Shown here piece by piece: positions 62,566 to 64,000 of a DNA stretch of 64,000 nt. The notes below the pieces were generated by a model, which did not search any database, was not told the DNA's origin, and saw only the letters and a program-made list of their open reading frames with translations. Every line of letters begins with the position of its first letter. Position 1 is the first letter of the stretch. Position numbers and translations under genes: made by a program. Source of the DNA: an uncultured Prevotellaceae bacterium (GTDB lineage Bacteria > Bacteroidota > Bacteroidia > Bacteroidales > Bacteroidaceae); the NCBI GenBank assembly GCA_947167515.1, contig CAMVIM010000004.1:1-64000 (forward strand), in the 5' to 3' direction.

Positions 62566-63489
62566 TTAGGAGGTAATTCTTTTTCGGCGATAAGCCCTTT
62601 TTCGGAGTGCCCATTGAATGAGCCACAGCGGATAGAGCCACACGTTCAGCACCACAGAGAGGGCACTCTCGCCTGATCGACGCAATTCTTGCCAACAAGT
62701 TCGAGCATCTTGCCACTCGCCTTTCATGAAACTGAACACCAATGGGCGGTAAACCCGCTTGTAGCGATAGGGAAGACCTTGCTCGGCAAAGAAGCGGTTC
62801 GCTTCTGCCATCACCCTCGTATAGTCTTTTTTCCGTTCTGAGGATATCCGCTTGCCCACACTCCTCTGGCGGTCACACACACAATAGCACACCCGTTCGT
62901 CCACCATCACCTTCGTGGCATGATGCCCCACGCAGTAGGAGAACCGCACGTCGTTCAGGATGAGGGATTCATCGAAGGCAAGACCATTCCTCTCTATCAA
63001 GTCCCTTCTCACCAACTTGCACCACGGTTCGCTATGCTGATAGCGCAACAGCTGTTCACGAACCTTCCCTTCTTGTGCCATCATCCAATTCAGACGGTCA
63101 GCTCTCCAGGAGGGCATCCCCGTATCGTCATCCACCGACTTGGCACCAAAGAAGACGAGGTCAGCCGTTTTCCAGTGTTCCTGTTGGTCGAGCAACCCAT
63201 CCAGCGCATCGGTCAGGAAGCAGTCATCAGCATCGGCGAAGAACACCCACTCCCCCTTTGCCCTCTTCAATCCCTCATTGCGGGCAAATCCTCCACCCCG
63301 ATTGCAGGGCAGCATCACGAACTCCACCGCAGGAAACGCTCCTTTGAGGTCATCCAACTGAGTCGCACATTCCGTTCCGCTCGCATCATCAACGACCACT
63401 ACCTGCAGGTCATTGCGTACAGGCAGCGACCGCAGTAACCGCTCTAACAGTTGCGGCTGGTTTTGATGGGGGATGATGAGGGTGAACAT
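62566..63489 (-). CDS. Glycosyltransferase family 2
   Basis: The 307-residue GT-A enzyme starts MFTLIIPHQNQPQLLERLL with VVVDDASGTE and DAD (86-88, in VFFADADDC). GGGFARNEGLKRAKGEWVFF is characteristic of GT2. The C-terminal basic and aromatic tail (YPLWLIQWALRKRAYRRKR) suggests membrane association. It is the first gene of the minus-strand set after the alanine racemase fragment, separated by a copy of the GGGGGAG palindrome family. Confidence 0.9.
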   Translation of the reverse strand: MFTLIIPHQNQPQLLERLLRSLPVRNDLQVVVVDDASGTECATQLDDLKGAFPAVEFVMLPCNRGGGFARNEGLKRAKGEWVFFADADDCFLTDALDGLLDQQEHWKTADLVFFGAKSVDDDTGMPSWRADRLNWMMAQEGKVREQLLRYQHSEPWCKLVRRDLIERNGLAFDESLILNDVRFSYCVGHHATKVMVDERVCYCVCDRQRSVGKRISSERKKDYTRVMAEANRFFAEQGLPYRYKRVYRPLVFSFMKGEWQDARTCWQELRRSGESALSVVLNVWLYPLWLIQWALRKRAYRRKRITS

Positions 63490-63512
63490 TTTGGGGGGAG
63501 TTGGAGGGGGCT
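63489..63512. repeat. GC-rich palindrome family, intergenic copy
   Basis: GGGGGGAGTTGGAGGGGGCT lies directly upstream of the GT2 start and matches the right half of the in-frame elements in rsgA and the HI0933-type gene. The left half of the palindrome is missing here. Confidence 0.6.
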
Positions 63513-63534
63513 TTATTCTTGTTAGGAAGAGGAT

Positions 63535-64000
63535 TTATTCTTGTATATAAATGCGTTGAACTCTGTTGCTGATGCCTGTCAGCACCTCGTATGGAATGGT
63601 GCCAAGGGCATCGCTGAGCACAGTGACAGGCAGATGGTCGCCAAATATTTCCACTTGGTCACCCTCCTTGCAGTCGATGTCGGTCACGTCAATCATGCAG
63701 ACATCCATGCAGATGTTGCCCACATAGTCGGCTTTCTGCCCATTCACCAGACAATAGCAACCCCGATTGCCGAGATGACGGTTGAGACCATCGGCATAGC
63801 CAATTGGAATGGCTGCAATGCGGCTGTCACGTTCCAAGACGGTGCGACGCGAATAACCGATGCTGTCCCCCTTCGGCACATCACGAATCTGTAGGATGGT
63901 GGTCTTCAGTGTCGCTACATTATTCAATATATGGTTGTTGCGTGCATTGATGCCATAAAGTCCCAAACCCAGACGCACCATGTCCAAATGATATTCGGGG
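63535..64000 (-). CDS. alr: Alanine racemase domain, cut by right edge
   Basis: The visible 155 or so codons are the C-terminal part of a PLP alanine racemase: DMVRLGLGLYGIN, IGYSRRTVLE with the catalytic-base Tyr, IAAIPIGYADGLNR and GNICMDVCMIDVTDI. It makes D-alanine for peptidoglycan. The frame is open to the edge, so the start lies outside. In many Bacteroidetes this domain is fused to MurF; the missing part prevents a decision. The stop is 45 bases before the GT2 start on the same strand. Confidence 0.92.
   Translation of the reverse strand, partial: PEYHLDMVRLGLGLYGINARNNHILNNVATLKTTILQIRDVPKGDSIGYSRRTVLERDSRIAAIPIGYADGLNRHLGNRGCYCLVNGQKADYVGNICMDVCMIDVTDIDCKEGDQVEIFGDHLPVTVLSDALGTIPYEVLTGISNRVQRIYIQE

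Overview
The window looks like a chromosome segment of a Bacteroidales member, most likely Prevotellaceae. The reasons are the promoter boxes of the Bacteroidetes type (TAnnTTTG, at least fifteen in front of genes), the lack of Shine-Dalgarno sequences, signal-peptide proteins with type IX secretion (T9SS) C-terminal tags, a PorZ homologue, DUF4954, and a C-terminal tag (ENGRIVIYK..QK.NVAGQ.IK) that I associate with Prevotella secreted proteins. Base composition is moderately GC-rich in the core genes and visibly AT-rich in a few islands (DUF4160/DUF2442, CotH-like gene, several intergenic repeats).

Layout. 0-4.2 kb: tail of one and two complete secreted thioredoxin-fold proteins. 4.2-12.2 kb: aldo/keto reductase, Cys-rich lipoprotein, polysaccharide flippase, flavin-barrel lipoprotein (minus strand), then a fumarase / small protein / frr / rsgA / TPR run. 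13.2 kb: tRNA-Asn with terminator. 13.3-21.4 kb: minus-strand operon dxs-trkA-trkH-UbiA prenyltransferase-HAD phosphatase-GT-C-like membrane protein. 22-33.5 kb: outer-membrane barrel protein, metG, then a surface-polymer cluster (metallophosphoesterase, LTA-synthase-like sulfatase, three acyltransferases, LicD, glycosyltransferase). 33.6-36.6 kb: hflX-DUF4954 (minus). 36.8-41.7 kb: two glycosyltransferases, SulP transporter, HI0933-type flavoprotein. 41.6-42.2 kb: DUF4160/DUF2442 pair. 42.4-51.7 kb: two very large secreted multi-domain proteins separated by a membrane protein. 51.8-58.5 kb: prmC, porZ, CotH-like protein, S8 protease. 58.5-63.5 kb: glycosyltransferases including a GT11 fucosyltransferase. 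The right edge cuts an alanine racemase domain.

Two themes tie the window together: cell-surface construction (polymer synthesis, T9SS cargo and its accessory PorZ) and an unusual load of small palindromic repeats. At least five repeat families are present. One GC-rich family sits in frame inside rsgA and an HI0933-type flavoprotein gene, with a longer related element in the flippase gene. A second supplies the signal peptide of the TPR protein. A third carries a complete promoter and is shared by dxs and the aldo/keto reductase. I consider these protein-coding and promoter-bearing mobile palindromes the most unusual content. No CRISPR array, transposase, phage or restriction system was seen.
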